Assembly: GCA_030262795.1 (NCBI GenBank)
Contig: JAJSZO010000013.1
Location: 1 to 11,930 of the forward strand
Reading direction: 5' to 3'
Origin: Deltaproteobacteria bacterium
Lineage (GTDB): Bacteria > Desulfobacterota > Desulfobacteria > Desulfobacterales > ETH-SRB1
DNA: 11,930 nucleotides
This document shows positions 1 to 7,294 of the stretch, piece by piece. The first letter of the stretch is position 1, and each line of letters begins with the position of its first letter. Under the pieces are notes generated by a model. That model had not been told where the DNA came from and made no database searches. It saw nothing but the letters and a program-made list of their open reading frames with translations. The translations under genes were made by a program, and so were the position numbers.

Positions 1-830
1 GTAATAGAACTCTGACGCTGTTGCTGAAATTGAGAGTTGAGTTCTTCCAGGAGATCTTCAATATTTCTTTCAGCCGCCTGCATGGATGCAAGACGTCCGG
101 CATTTTCGCTGGCCAGAGACTCAGCAAAGGCGCGATAGAGGGATACAAAGAGGTATTGTTGAATCAATGAAGAAAACAGCCGGTTCCAATCCATAGTAAA
201 TAAAGGGATGGAGCGCGAGGGCCAGGGTTTCTGCTCCAGCTCTTGAAACCATCCGGGATCGACCGGCAAAAGATGGATGGTATGAGGAGAATAAGATGCG
301 CCACGCTCTCTGTTATAAAATATAACGATCTGATCAATTTTCTGTTGCGAGTGCCACTCTTCCATTTCCAGCACCAGCTCCTCTACCGCCGGTGTGATGG
401 CGGCCGTTGAACCAGGCGGAGAAAAGTATTTTTCAACCGGCTGCCCTGCCTCTTCAAGAGATGAAATGACTCGCATGCCCACTGCCAGCACAATGCGATT
501 TTCTCGCTTCATCCGGAGTTTATCCATTTCACTGACCGCATGGCGCGCAATCACTTCATTAAACTGCCCAACCATACCTTGATCCGAACCAAAGATAATA
601 ACTCCAAGACGTTCTTTTGGAACAGACTCAGCTATTCTAATCCCCTCGGGTCTCTGTTTCAGAACAACCTGCAATCCCATTTCAACTGTTCGGTTGTATT
701 CGACAAGAGATTCCATAGCTTTTTCATACTGCCGAATGCTTACAGCGGCAAGAACCTTCATCGTCTTTACAACAGACAGCAGATCACCGGCGCTCTTAAT
801 TTTGCGTTTCAGCGGCTCAATCGTTTGCAT
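1..830 (-). CDS. atpG: N-ATPase gamma subunit (partial, 3' end beyond window)
   Basis: Central-stalk gamma subunit of an F-type (N-ATPase) rotary ATP synthase, which couples rotation of the membrane ring to catalysis in the alpha/beta head. The ATG at 828-830 opens a frame that stays open to base 1 (276 codons). The N-terminus MQTIEPLKRKIKSAGDLLSV and the following KTMKVLAAVSIRQYEKA are the gamma N-terminal helix, in the N-ATPase form. The end of the visible protein (SLASENAGRLASMQAAERNI) is the conserved C-terminal helix, so probably only a few to about 20 residues are missing. Its start overlaps the end of atpA by 14 nt, which suggests translational coupling. In N-ATPase operons gamma is the last gene, directly after alpha, as here. 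Family assignment is firm; the N-ATPase subtype rests on the paired alpha sequence and remembered family features. Confidence 0.93.
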   Translation of the reverse strand, partial: MQTIEPLKRKIKSAGDLLSVVKTMKVLAAVSIRQYEKAMESLVEYNRTVEMGLQVVLKQRPEGIRIAESVPKERLGVIIFGSDQGMVGQFNEVIARHAVSEMDKLRMKRENRIVLAVGMRVISSLEEAGQPVEKYFSPPGSTAAITPAVEELVLEMEEWHSQQKIDQIVIFYNRERGASYSPHTIHLLPVDPGWFQELEQKPWPSRSIPLFTMDWNRLFSSLIQQYLFVSLYRAFAESLASENAGRLASMQAAERNIEDLLEELNSQFQQQRQSSI

Positions 831-2361
831 TGTCTGACTTCATTTTTTCAACGGCCTTTCCGGCTATGCTCAGAACGGCATTACGATCCTCATCACTGAG
901 TTTATCTCCGGATTGAATTCGCGCGCAAAGATCAGGCAGTTGTGTGGTAACTGCCTTACGTATAAGCTGCTCGGCTCCTGCTATCTGGTTGAGCGATATC
1001 TGATCAAAAATGCCGCCAGTTGCAGCCACAAGAACAGCGGTCTGCTCCGGAACAGGCATGGGTTCATATTGAGGCTGTTTGAGAACTTCCCTGACCCGAC
1101 GTCCGCGATCCAGAGTCTTGCGTGTCTCCTCATCCAGACGCGTTCCAAATCGTGAAAATGTCTCCAGTTCCTCGAACTGCGAATAGGAAAGGCGCAAGTC
1201 ACCGGCAACGGCTCGATATGCGGCAAGCTGTGTTTTTCCGCCAACCCTGGATACTGATTTCCCAACATCCACAGCCGGAAGGATACCTTTTTGAAAGAGG
1301 TCAGGTGAAAGATATATCTGGCCGTCAGTGATTGAGATGATGTTTGTTGGAATATATGCGGATATATTTTGAGCCTCTGTCTCCACGATGGGCAGGGCAG
1401 TCAAAGAGCCGCCACCGAGTTTTTCCCTGAGATGGGTTGCGCGTTCAAGGAGTCTGGAATGAATATAGAATATGTCGCCCGGAAATGCCTCTCTGCCGGG
1501 AGGGCGACGCAGCAAAAGCGAAAGCTCCCGATATGCCCGTGCATGCCGTGTCAGATCATCGTATATGATCAACACGTCCCTTCCCTGTTCCATAAAATAT
1601 TCCGCCATGGTAGTTGCTGCATAGGGTGCAATGAACTTCAAGCCGGGAGGACTTTCCCCTTCAGCTACCACGACAATAGAGTAGCTCATGGCATCGTACT
1701 TGCGAAGATCGTTAATGAGTTTTGCTACAGATGAGCTTCGCTGACCAATGGCACAATAGATGCAGATAACATCTTTATCCTTCTGGTTGATCATCGTATC
1801 CAGCGCAATTGCTGTTTTGCCTGTTTGTCTGTCACCAAGAATGAGTTCCCGCTGGCCGCGACCGACCGGAATTAATGCGTCCACCACCTTGAGCCCGGTC
1901 TGAAGCGGGACAGTCACAGGAGAACGGTCCATAATCTCAGGAGCCTGCCGTTCAACAGGACGTCGTCCGGAAGTATGAACAGTGCCCAGATTGTCCAGAG
2001 GGCGGCCCATGGGATCCACAAAGCGGCCGATCAGGGCATCCCCTACCGGCACATCCAGAACCCGCCCGGTGCTTCTTACCTCGGAACCAGCCTTTAGTTC
2101 ATCACTTTCGCCAAAAAGAATAACCCCTGTCTCTGAAACATCAATGTTAAAAACCATGCCATAAACATCGCCGGAAAAGCGGACCAGTTCCTCTGATCTG
2201 ACTGACGGAAAACCATCCACCCGTGCAATGCCCTGGCCGATATAGTTTACCGTACCCACCTCACGGCTCTTCAGCTCCGGTCTGTGGTTTTCAAGAACGC
2301 TGTCAAAGAGCGCGAAGGTGTTATCCAAAAATGATTTCAGTGGTGTGTTATTCTCTGTCAT
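817..2361 (-). CDS. atpA: N-ATPase alpha subunit
   Basis: Alpha subunit (514 aa) of the F1 head, which binds nucleotide at the non-catalytic sites and supplies the arginine finger to beta. Visible: N-terminal beta-barrel domain (REVGTVNYIGQGIARVDG, residues 33-50), Walker A GDRQTGKT (176-183), Walker B VLIIYDD (263-269), alpha signature RRPPGREAFPGDIFYIHSR (285-303) and the finger arginine in SVSRVGG (Arg372). VVVAEGESPPGLKFIAPYAA, MAEYFMEQGRDVL and VLKQPQYEPMPVPEQ are typical of the N-ATPase branch rather than the housekeeping atpA. The ATG at 2361 gives the usual N-ATPase N-terminus, but the only purine-rich stretch (GAGG) touches the start codon, so an independent ribosome binding site is poor. 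Normally atpF would sit directly upstream and couple translation; here a 679-codon unrelated gene does. The missing partner genes raise the question of whether the protein is still useful, although the frame is intact. Confidence 0.95.
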   Translation of the reverse strand: MTENNTPLKSFLDNTFALFDSVLENHRPELKSREVGTVNYIGQGIARVDGFPSVRSEELVRFSGDVYGMVFNIDVSETGVILFGESDELKAGSEVRSTGRVLDVPVGDALIGRFVDPMGRPLDNLGTVHTSGRRPVERQAPEIMDRSPVTVPLQTGLKVVDALIPVGRGQRELILGDRQTGKTAIALDTMINQKDKDVICIYCAIGQRSSSVAKLINDLRKYDAMSYSIVVVAEGESPPGLKFIAPYAATTMAEYFMEQGRDVLIIYDDLTRHARAYRELSLLLRRPPGREAFPGDIFYIHSRLLERATHLREKLGGGSLTALPIVETEAQNISAYIPTNIISITDGQIYLSPDLFQKGILPAVDVGKSVSRVGGKTQLAAYRAVAGDLRLSYSQFEELETFSRFGTRLDEETRKTLDRGRRVREVLKQPQYEPMPVPEQTAVLVAATGGIFDQISLNQIAGAEQLIRKAVTTQLPDLCARIQSGDKLSDEDRNAVLSIAGKAVEKMKSDNAND

Positions 2362-2436
2362 CCTCAGTATTTTTTCTGCCTTGCTCTCAAGCGCTGCAAG
2401 CAGACTCCGGAGTCTCCGGATAATCAGCCACGTTCC
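2348..2436 (-). pseudogene. possible 3' remnant of atpF (b/delta stalk subunit)
   Basis: Speculative. Between the stop of the secreted helical protein and the atpA start, the frame in phase with atpA is open and reads WLIIRRLRSLLAALESKAEK. This resembles the C-terminal helix of N-ATPase AtpF proteins (a 'YL..LE.K' pattern). A one-base shift at the run of six A residues that follows would continue as NTEDDRE and stop at 2348-2350, overlapping the atpA start by 14 nt, the same overlap seen between atpA and atpG. The stretch also holds a short palindrome (ACTCCGGAGT at 2404-2413) that could have arisen at a rearrangement joint. The similarity is short and judged by eye; it could simply be noncoding spacer. 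Confidence 0.25.
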
Positions 2437-2440
2437 TTAT
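2428..2440. repeat. 13-bp repeat, left copy (CCACGTTCCTTAT)
   Basis: This 13-mer is repeated exactly in inverted orientation at 7243-7255, and as CCACGTTCCTAAT (12 of 13) in direct orientation at 7268-7280. The left copy contains the TAA stop codon (2437-2439) of the secreted helical protein, so it marks the edge of the AT-rich gene block beside atpA. A 13-bp match somewhere in about 12 kb is expected roughly once by chance; a match confined to these two short gene-free gaps is much less likely. Function unknown. Confidence 0.5.
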
Positions 2441-4461
2441 TTTGACAAACTCTCTAACTGAAATTTTCTATTGGGATTTTCATAGTACAATTCACGAAGA
2501 TACGAATGGATCGGGTTATGGGGAGAAGCATAAAGCTCATTTTTTAACCGGGTGCTGCGATAACGGGTCTCAATTGCCGGAATTGAGTTTACTAAAACAT
2601 GTAAATCTGCAGGCAAAGCAATTTGAACAATGTCATTCACTGTTTTATTCTTGTCTGTGAAATCTTGTATGGCTATTGAAGAAAGCGCATCATTAATTAT
2701 TTTTTCTGAGCCACTGGTTTTCAAAGCCATCAGCAGTTTGATCATAACTACTGTCTTGTTGTACACGCTTTCCTCAGAATCCGAACCCACTGAATTCCGC
2801 AAGAAATTAACAAGGAAGCACGCGTTATCAATAATATCAGGAATTACACTGGATATCATGGCAAGACTGTTGTTGTAATCCGTAGAATGATTGTTCAACC
2901 AGATGCTGGTAACCTTTGAAGCCCTCAAACGCAAAGCAAGCGGACTGACATACTTCCGATACCGATTGTGCCGACCTTCCTGGTTGGTCTGATGCGCGAG
3001 TTTCAAAATACCAATAATATCAAGTGGAAATATTTCAATTGCTTTAAGTTGATAGGTAAGGGCTAAATCGTTGATCTTAATTTCTGTGCTGTAATTCATT
3101 GCTTGTCTGTATAATTCAGACAGTTCGCTTGTCGCGTATGCGGCTAAAAAAAACGCGTTATCAGGAACTATTTCGGAATTTGTCTTGGCATATTTATGAA
3201 AGAATGAAAGATATTTTAAAAGCACACTTTCTGCGATATTTTTGTCTCGTATCCGGTCTGACCTATGATCGGTTTTGTAATAGGAAAAGAGCGTCATCAA
3301 AAGCTGGGCAGAGGAGTCCCACAACTGGTGCATGGCTTCTATGTAGTCACTTTTTTCATTAAAGCCTTCTGCTGCGAATTTACTTTTTATAATTCGCGGT
3401 TTAGATAGTTGAGCGTAAAGAACCATTGAATCCTCAACAAGTTTACTCCCTTTTCCGGGTAAATTTGTAAAAAAAGGATTTGCCGCAAGTAAATTATCTC
3501 CATCAATTAGCCGTCTTATTACGTAATTGCTGAACCCCATGTATTGTGTTAAAATTGCAGCTTTGCCTTTACGGGTGTTAGCCCAGGATAAAGCCAGCTC
3601 GTAATAAACTCGTGCTAAATTATATTTTGAAACAACCAAATCTGATGATTTCTCATCTTCAAAATCATACTGGTTTGCTGTCGCTTCTACAAAGGAAACC
3701 GCAAAATTTAAATTGAAATTATCTGATTTCAGACCATGCATACGTTCGGCTATTGCCTTAACAATATTCTTATATCCATTCTCGCTGGTTAATTTTTCCT
3801 TAACGGACAAGATGATAACGTTTAAGGGGTAAAGATCGGGGATTGTATTTTGAACAATCGCCCGGGTGATAATTAAATGAGCAATATTTTCATAAACAAA
3901 TTCTGTATCAAAGACCTCGAAACCTGTAAAAATTTCGTCAACCTCAAGTTTGAGAACAACATCCTGCCAGAGATGCAATACGCTTCTGATAAACGCGTCC
4001 CTGTCTTTCTTAACTACATCGCTGTATGCCTGGAAGAGATAATGCCAAAATGCAACAATAGAGAGTTCTTGCTTACCAGACAGCACAGAAAGTATTGATT
4101 TGGCATTTTCAAGATACAACTGATTGTCATTTGCAAGAAAGAGACAAAATTGTGCTATGGCCAATCGGTAATACTTTTTCCATGGCTTGTTTCTGATAAA
4201 CAAATCAGGATTAACCCTTCCGCCATTTTCGCCCTTTGTCAACTCTTTCATAACAAGATTTTGGTATTCCTCCAGGCCCTGTTCATATTCCCCTGCCTTT
4301 TTCGCTAACAGATCCTGCAAGTCTTTTTTAGGATACCAGGTAAATTTGTATGCGACATCAAGAAGATTGTCCCATTTATTTGAAGGCTCTTTTGCAGCTA
4401 ATGCCGGAGTGTAAACAGCACAAACAAGTAATAAAACGATCGCTATCTTGCATATTTTCAT
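2437..4461 (-). CDS. large secreted alpha-helical protein of unknown family
   Basis: I do not recognise this protein. With the ATG at 4461 it has 674 residues and opens with a clear Sec signal peptide: MKICK, a hydrophobic core IAIVLLLVCAVY, and a probable cleavage site near TPALAA. The rest has no other membrane segment and is rich in Leu, Ala, Tyr, Lys and Glu in patterns typical of stacked helices (for example YNLARVYYELALSWA and NALTYQL-like LALTYQLKAIEIFPLDI, which looks like a TPR hairpin). A periplasmic helical-repeat scaffold is the best guess. A GTG at 4476 is an alternative start, adding MRDYF and overlapping the stop of the TonB/TolA-like gene as GTGA; the ATG is preferred because the n-region is then typical and GAGAG lies 8 nt upstream. 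It is the last gene of the ExbB/ExbD block and so probably works with that complex. The AT-rich composition matches the block and differs from atpA. Confidence 0.8.
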   Translation of the reverse strand: MKICKIAIVLLLVCAVYTPALAAKEPSNKWDNLLDVAYKFTWYPKKDLQDLLAKKAGEYEQGLEEYQNLVMKELTKGENGGRVNPDLFIRNKPWKKYYRLAIAQFCLFLANDNQLYLENAKSILSVLSGKQELSIVAFWHYLFQAYSDVVKKDRDAFIRSVLHLWQDVVLKLEVDEIFTGFEVFDTEFVYENIAHLIITRAIVQNTIPDLYPLNVIILSVKEKLTSENGYKNIVKAIAERMHGLKSDNFNLNFAVSFVEATANQYDFEDEKSSDLVVSKYNLARVYYELALSWANTRKGKAAILTQYMGFSNYVIRRLIDGDNLLAANPFFTNLPGKGSKLVEDSMVLYAQLSKPRIIKSKFAAEGFNEKSDYIEAMHQLWDSSAQLLMTLFSYYKTDHRSDRIRDKNIAESVLLKYLSFFHKYAKTNSEIVPDNAFFLAAYATSELSELYRQAMNYSTEIKINDLALTYQLKAIEIFPLDIIGILKLAHQTNQEGRHNRYRKYVSPLALRLRASKVTSIWLNNHSTDYNNSLAMISSVIPDIIDNACFLVNFLRNSVGSDSEESVYNKTVVMIKLLMALKTSGSEKIINDALSSIAIQDFTDKNKTVNDIVQIALPADLHVLVNSIPAIETRYRSTRLKNELYASPHNPIHSYLRELYYENPNRKFQLESLSK

Positions 4462-4472
4462 AAAATAGTCTC

Positions 4473-6011
4473 TCACTTTTTTGTATTCTCAATTGATTCT
4501 ATAGCCAGATGAAGAACAGAACACCTATCCTGAAAACGTTCTCCTTGTGGGTTATAAATATCAATATCAATGGTGTATCCGGTTTCTGTGTATTTGAAAA
4601 AAAATATTATTCCATTCTTTCCGAATTTTGAGGGTCCATCCAGGCGGGCAGCCAATTCTGTCTTAAGCCGAAATTCTTCTTCGGGATCAGCGCACACGCT
4701 GAACTTTTTTAAATTGATGAGATACGATGGATCAATTTCACCAGTCATAGCACTTGAAAAGTCGGGAGCTTGTTCGCCACCTGTGAGATCGCCTTGTATC
4801 GGCCGAGATTTCTTCGAAACTGACTTTGCGTTGATTAGTGGCGTCAAAGTCAGAAGTTCCTCCTTATTTTGATGTGCAAAAGATAACGATTGATTGTCAG
4901 TTTGGGACAAAGGTGACCATTGAGAGATTCCACTATGTTTTGCCAATGAATATTGCTCATTTATTTGGTTTGTTTCAGGTAAAGTCACATTATTAGACTT
5001 AACCGATTGACTGGAACTAATAACATTTGATCCCGATATTTTGTCAGAGGGAGTGGGAATTCTCCGATTTGACGTATCAATCGTATATTTCTTTTTGGAA
5101 GAGTTTGCTTGAGAAATAATTACAGCCGGAGTGTCCGGTTGTTTGGAAAAAGAATTGGATATGAAATCCGACTGCTTTGCTCTGAACTTTCTTGCGACCC
5201 GATTAATTTTGTAATGCCGTTTAGGAACAACTGAACCTGAAATTTTGATGATTCCTTTATCTTGTGTTGTTTTATCGAAAGAGGAACTTTTCGATGCAGC
5301 CGATTGAGTTACTTTCGGTCGGTTTTCAATTTCTCGGTTTTCAATTTCATGGATCTCTCTAATATTGGGCAATGGTATCTCAAGAGTTATCTTCTCTTCT
5401 TGTATGGGATTTTTCAATACAACCGGTTGAGTTACTTTCGGTCGTTTTTTAATTTCAGGAATCACTCTAATACCAGGTAACGATATCTCAGGGGTTATCT
5501 TTTTTTCTTGTATAGGAGCGGGTTCCGGTTTTTCTATGGGTTTTGCCTTAACAACAAGTTCCAATGTGGGTTTTTGTTCAATTTTTTCCTGTACTGGAAC
5601 TACCTTCTCCTCTTCCATCACGCTGATAACTATATCAACCGGCATGGACAGCTGCCTGTCAGGACGTTCCGGGATTGCCTTGCTTACCATATAAATCAAG
5701 GCAAAACACAATAGTGAAACAAGGCTCAGCACCAAGACTTGAATCCACGGAAAATTGTGACTGAGCAACCCCAAAACAATCGACAAAATGCTTTGCCGTA
5801 CATCTTGACTTCGTCTATCTGAAATCCGTCTATCTGAAATCCGTCTGGTCCGTCTCTGTCTGCCCCAAAAGAAAATTTGTCTGATCCATTTCCGTCTGGT
5901 CCGTCTCCGTCTGGTCCGTCTCCGTCTATCCGACAAAGTATGATATACGGCTCTGGGCATTGCAATATCATATACACCCCAGCCGTACATGCTTTCGCTC
6001 AAAAACATCAT
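4473..6011 (-). CDS. TonB/TolA-like energy-transducing protein with Arg-rich cytoplasmic tail
   Basis: 512 aa, inner-membrane anchored. Order of parts: a very basic N-terminal tail (residues 20-70, many RR and RRTRR units); one membrane segment (about 90-112, QVLVLSLVSLLCFALIYMVS); a long extended periplasmic linker rich in Pro, Lys and Glu (about 120-240) and then Ser/Asn (240-420); and a small C-terminal domain (about 424-510). That domain has two beta strands around a glycine (GIIFFFKYTETGYTIDIDIY) followed by a helix and contains Cys440 and Cys497; the second, in DRCSVLHLAI, sits like the disulfide Cys of TolA. The architecture is that of TonB or TolA, which carry motor energy from ExbB/ExbD or TolQ/TolR to the outer membrane. 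Unlike TonB, whose cytoplasmic tail is short, this tail is about 88 residues. The gene starts 8 nt after the exbD-like stop. An upstream ribosome site is weak, and internal ATGs at Met8 or Met18 are possible starts. Assignment rests on architecture and neighbours. Confidence 0.75.
   Translation of the reverse strand: MMFLSESMYGWGVYDIAMPRAVYHTLSDRRRRTRRRRTRRKWIRQIFFWGRQRRTRRISDRRISDRRSQDVRQSILSIVLGLLSHNFPWIQVLVLSLVSLLCFALIYMVSKAIPERPDRQLSMPVDIVISVMEEEKVVPVQEKIEQKPTLELVVKAKPIEKPEPAPIQEKKITPEISLPGIRVIPEIKKRPKVTQPVVLKNPIQEEKITLEIPLPNIREIHEIENREIENRPKVTQSAASKSSSFDKTTQDKGIIKISGSVVPKRHYKINRVARKFRAKQSDFISNSFSKQPDTPAVIISQANSSKKKYTIDTSNRRIPTPSDKISGSNVISSSQSVKSNNVTLPETNQINEQYSLAKHSGISQWSPLSQTDNQSLSFAHQNKEELLTLTPLINAKSVSKKSRPIQGDLTGGEQAPDFSSAMTGEIDPSYLINLKKFSVCADPEEEFRLKTELAARLDGPSKFGKNGIIFFFKYTETGYTIDIDIYNPQGERFQDRCSVLHLAIESIENTKK
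5289..5516 (-). repeat. two tandem ~35-codon repeats in the TonB/TolA-like linker
   Basis: Residues 166-200 and 202-241 of the TonB/TolA-like protein are two copies of one unit: PIQEKKITPEISLPGIRVIP and PIQEEKITLEIPLPNIREIH begin the copies, and both end in RPKVTQ. The second copy carries an extra REIEN/EIENR step, coded by a 15-bp duplication (ggttttcaatttc twice at 5322-5348). Such Pro/Lys/Glu units set the length of a periplasm-spanning rod. Confidence 0.8.
5811..5934 (-). repeat. 15-bp in-frame tandem repeats coding the Arg-rich tail
   Basis: Two unit types occur. A 15-mer (ccgtctatctgaaat phase) is present twice at about 5811-5840 and codes ISDRR repeats. A second 15-mer, CCGTCTGGTCCGTCT, is present twice in perfect tandem at 5892-5921, with partial copies at 5841-5860 and 5922-5934, coding RRTRR. 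All units are multiples of three, so copy-number change alters tail length without breaking the frame. This is a minisatellite inside a gene, not a CRISPR. Confidence 0.85.
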
Positions 6012-6019
6012 TTTTAAAA

Positions 6020-6484
6020 TTACTCAGACATAGGTTTCACAATTGTTTGACTTTGCACAGACATCCAGACCTTTGCGATTGCTCCGGCGGCAAAAAGAAA
6101 ATCCTGGCTTAACGATTTTTTTTCCGGCAGCAGCATTGGACAAATGTTACGTTTCTTCAGCAATTCCAATTCAATGATAAGATCATCCTGATCAAGATAT
6201 TTTGAATAGAGTTTTGTTGAGTTGTTTTGATCCAATCCGACCTCAACAAGTTTAAACGGCGTGGGATGATTTTCCGATTTTGCATATACCTGCAGCTCCC
6301 ATACATCATGTAACTCCTCAACCGGTGACATGTTCGGGTTTGAGGGTATAACCGGAATATCCATTTGAGAAAAATGAATGCGGACATCAGAAGAACTGCT
6401 CGGTATCATGCTCAAGGCAAGCACAAGCAAAAAGGCAAGGTCGGTAAAAGCAAACAACCAAACATGATTCTGTTTGATTTTCAT
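6020..6484 (-). CDS. ExbD/TolR-like motor protein
   Basis: 154 aa. A short cytoplasmic N-terminus is followed by one membrane segment (about residues 9-27, LFAFTDLAFLLVLALSMIP). The aspartate inside it (Asp15) corresponds in place to the proton-carrying Asp of ExbD (Asp25 in E. coli) and TolR. The remaining ~120 residues form a periplasmic domain. The ExbD family works with ExbB/TolQ pentamers to turn proton flow into motion. The start codon overlaps the end of the exbB-like gene as ATGA (6481-6484), and the TonB/TolA-like gene follows 8 nt after the stop, the canonical exbB-exbD-tonB (or tolQ-tolR-tolA) order. The periplasmic domain is divergent and I would not decide between ExbD and TolR. 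Confidence 0.82.
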   Translation of the reverse strand: MKIKQNHVWLFAFTDLAFLLVLALSMIPSSSSDVRIHFSQMDIPVIPSNPNMSPVEELHDVWELQVYAKSENHPTPFKLVEVGLDQNNSTKLYSKYLDQDDLIIELELLKKRNICPMLLPEKKSLSQDFLFAAGAIAKVWMSVQSQTIVKPMSE

Positions 6485-7161
6485 TTCCTGCCTTGATCCT
6501 GCTTATTATTGATAGCCTTTTTATCTCTGCTTTCGGAAACAGTTGCCAGGCCTTCATCAATACGTTTCTGGGCGAGCGTGTAAGAAATCCTTTTTATAAA
6601 TTCAAGAAACGTATAACAAATCAGACCGACAAATGTCGTATATAACGCTGTTGCTATACCACTAATCATAATTCCACCCTTTAAACTTTCAGCATTAGAT
6701 AGAAAATGAATAACCATTCCCATAATTGTTCCAATGAACCCCAACGGAGGCATTATGTTTGCTAACATACTGATAGGTTCAAGAAATGTTCTTTCAAAAT
6801 ATCTCTCGGTGAATTGAAACGCCGCATCTCTGATAAAAGCATCCGGTGGAATGATTTTATTAGCCCCCTGGTCGTTTTCCTTTTCTTCTAAATAGTGTTT
6901 TTTTGCCTTTTCAAAAAAGGTTACGGCAATAACAAAAAGAGGGGTTTTTATGTTAATATAAAAATCACTAACTGACCTTTTCTTTACCACTTCGTCAAGG
7001 TTACAATATGCTAATATACAAAATGACTGATACGCTTTTATAAGAGCAAAACAAAATGTGATTATCATCAAAAAATAGACAGATATTTGTAATATGCCGG
7101 AATTTGCAGTTATAACATACGTTAATGTTTTGATGATTGAATCAGCCAGAATATCAAACAT
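6481..7161 (-). CDS. ExbB/TolQ/MotA-family proton channel protein
   Basis: 226 aa from the ATG at 7161. That start is chosen because GGGAGG lies 4 nt upstream (7166-7171); a longer frame starting at 7203 has no ribosome site. Three membrane segments are visible: TM1 about 22-45, TM2 about 131-154 (SMLANIMPPLGFIGTIMGMV) and TM3 about 164-188 (IMISGIATALYTTFVGLICY), with a cytoplasmic loop between TM1 and TM2. The TM2 'PPLGFIGTIMGMV' and TM3 'GIATALYTTFVGL' blocks are the MotA/TolQ/ExbB core, with threonines where ExbB has its channel-lining Thr148 and Thr181. It probably forms the pentameric stator around the ExbD-like protein. It is second in the block, 134 nt after the lipoprotein gene across a hairpin repeat, so it may also have its own promoter or mRNA processing point. 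Which transport or motility process it powers is not shown. Confidence 0.85.
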   Translation of the reverse strand: MFDILADSIIKTLTYVITANSGILQISVYFLMIITFCFALIKAYQSFCILAYCNLDEVVKKRSVSDFYINIKTPLFVIAVTFFEKAKKHYLEEKENDQGANKIIPPDAFIRDAAFQFTERYFERTFLEPISMLANIMPPLGFIGTIMGMVIHFLSNAESLKGGIMISGIATALYTTFVGLICYTFLEFIKRISYTLAQKRIDEGLATVSESRDKKAINNKQDQGRK

Positions 7162-7165
7162 ATTG

Positions 7166-7171
7166 CCTCCC
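7166..7171 (-). promoter_or_regulatory. ribosome binding site of the exbB-like gene
   Basis: GGGAGG on the minus strand, 4 nt before the ATG at 7159-7161. It is the strongest Shine-Dalgarno match in this block and fixes the start, shortening the longer possible frame by 14 codons. Confidence 0.8.
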
Positions 7172-7242
7172 GATAATGTAACCCTTTCGACAAGCCATGC
7201 CATACCCCATAAGAATCGCCAAGGCTCGCAAAGATAATTTCT

Positions 7243-7280
7243 ATAAGGAACGTGGACGAATTAACTTCCACGTTCCTAAT
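7243..7280. repeat. hairpin with two copies of the 13-bp repeat
   Basis: AGGAACGTGGA (7246-7256) pairs with TCCACGTTCCT (7267-7277): an 11-bp perfect stem with a 10-nt loop. It lies between the lipoprotein gene and the exbB-like gene. The left arm extended (ATAAGGAACGTGG) equals the inverse of 2428-2440. Neither strand has a good run of T after the stem, so a simple terminator is unlikely. It could be an mRNA processing or stability hairpin, or a small dispersed palindromic repeat. Confidence 0.7.
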
Positions 7281-7294
7281 GTACCTTATCCTGT

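Noticed and set aside
394..899. Plus-strand frames opposite atpG and atpA
   Set aside because: They are shadows of well-conserved minus-strand ATPase genes with no domain of their own.
817..2361. Housekeeping F1Fo atpA
   Set aside because: Sequence blocks and the adjacent gamma match the N-ATPase branch, and atpD (beta) and atpC do not follow on in a housekeeping order within view; the left part of the operon is outside the window, so this is a preference, not proof.
5811..5934. CRISPR-like short regular repeats
   Set aside because: Units are 15 bp with no spacers and lie in frame inside a gene.
5726..5977. 83-codon frame with DGDGPDG-type repeats on the minus strand
   Set aside because: It is the other reading frame of the 15-bp repeats in the TonB/TolA-like gene; the repeats make any frame look ordered. 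The main frame has a membrane segment and continues for 512 codons.
7162..7203. 14-residue N-terminal extension of the exbB-like protein
   Set aside because: No ribosome site before the ATG at 7203, while GGGAGG fits the ATG at 7161.
7246..7277. Rho-independent terminator between the lipoprotein and exbB-like genes
   Set aside because: The stem is strong but no T-run follows it on either strand and the stem is only moderately GC-rich.
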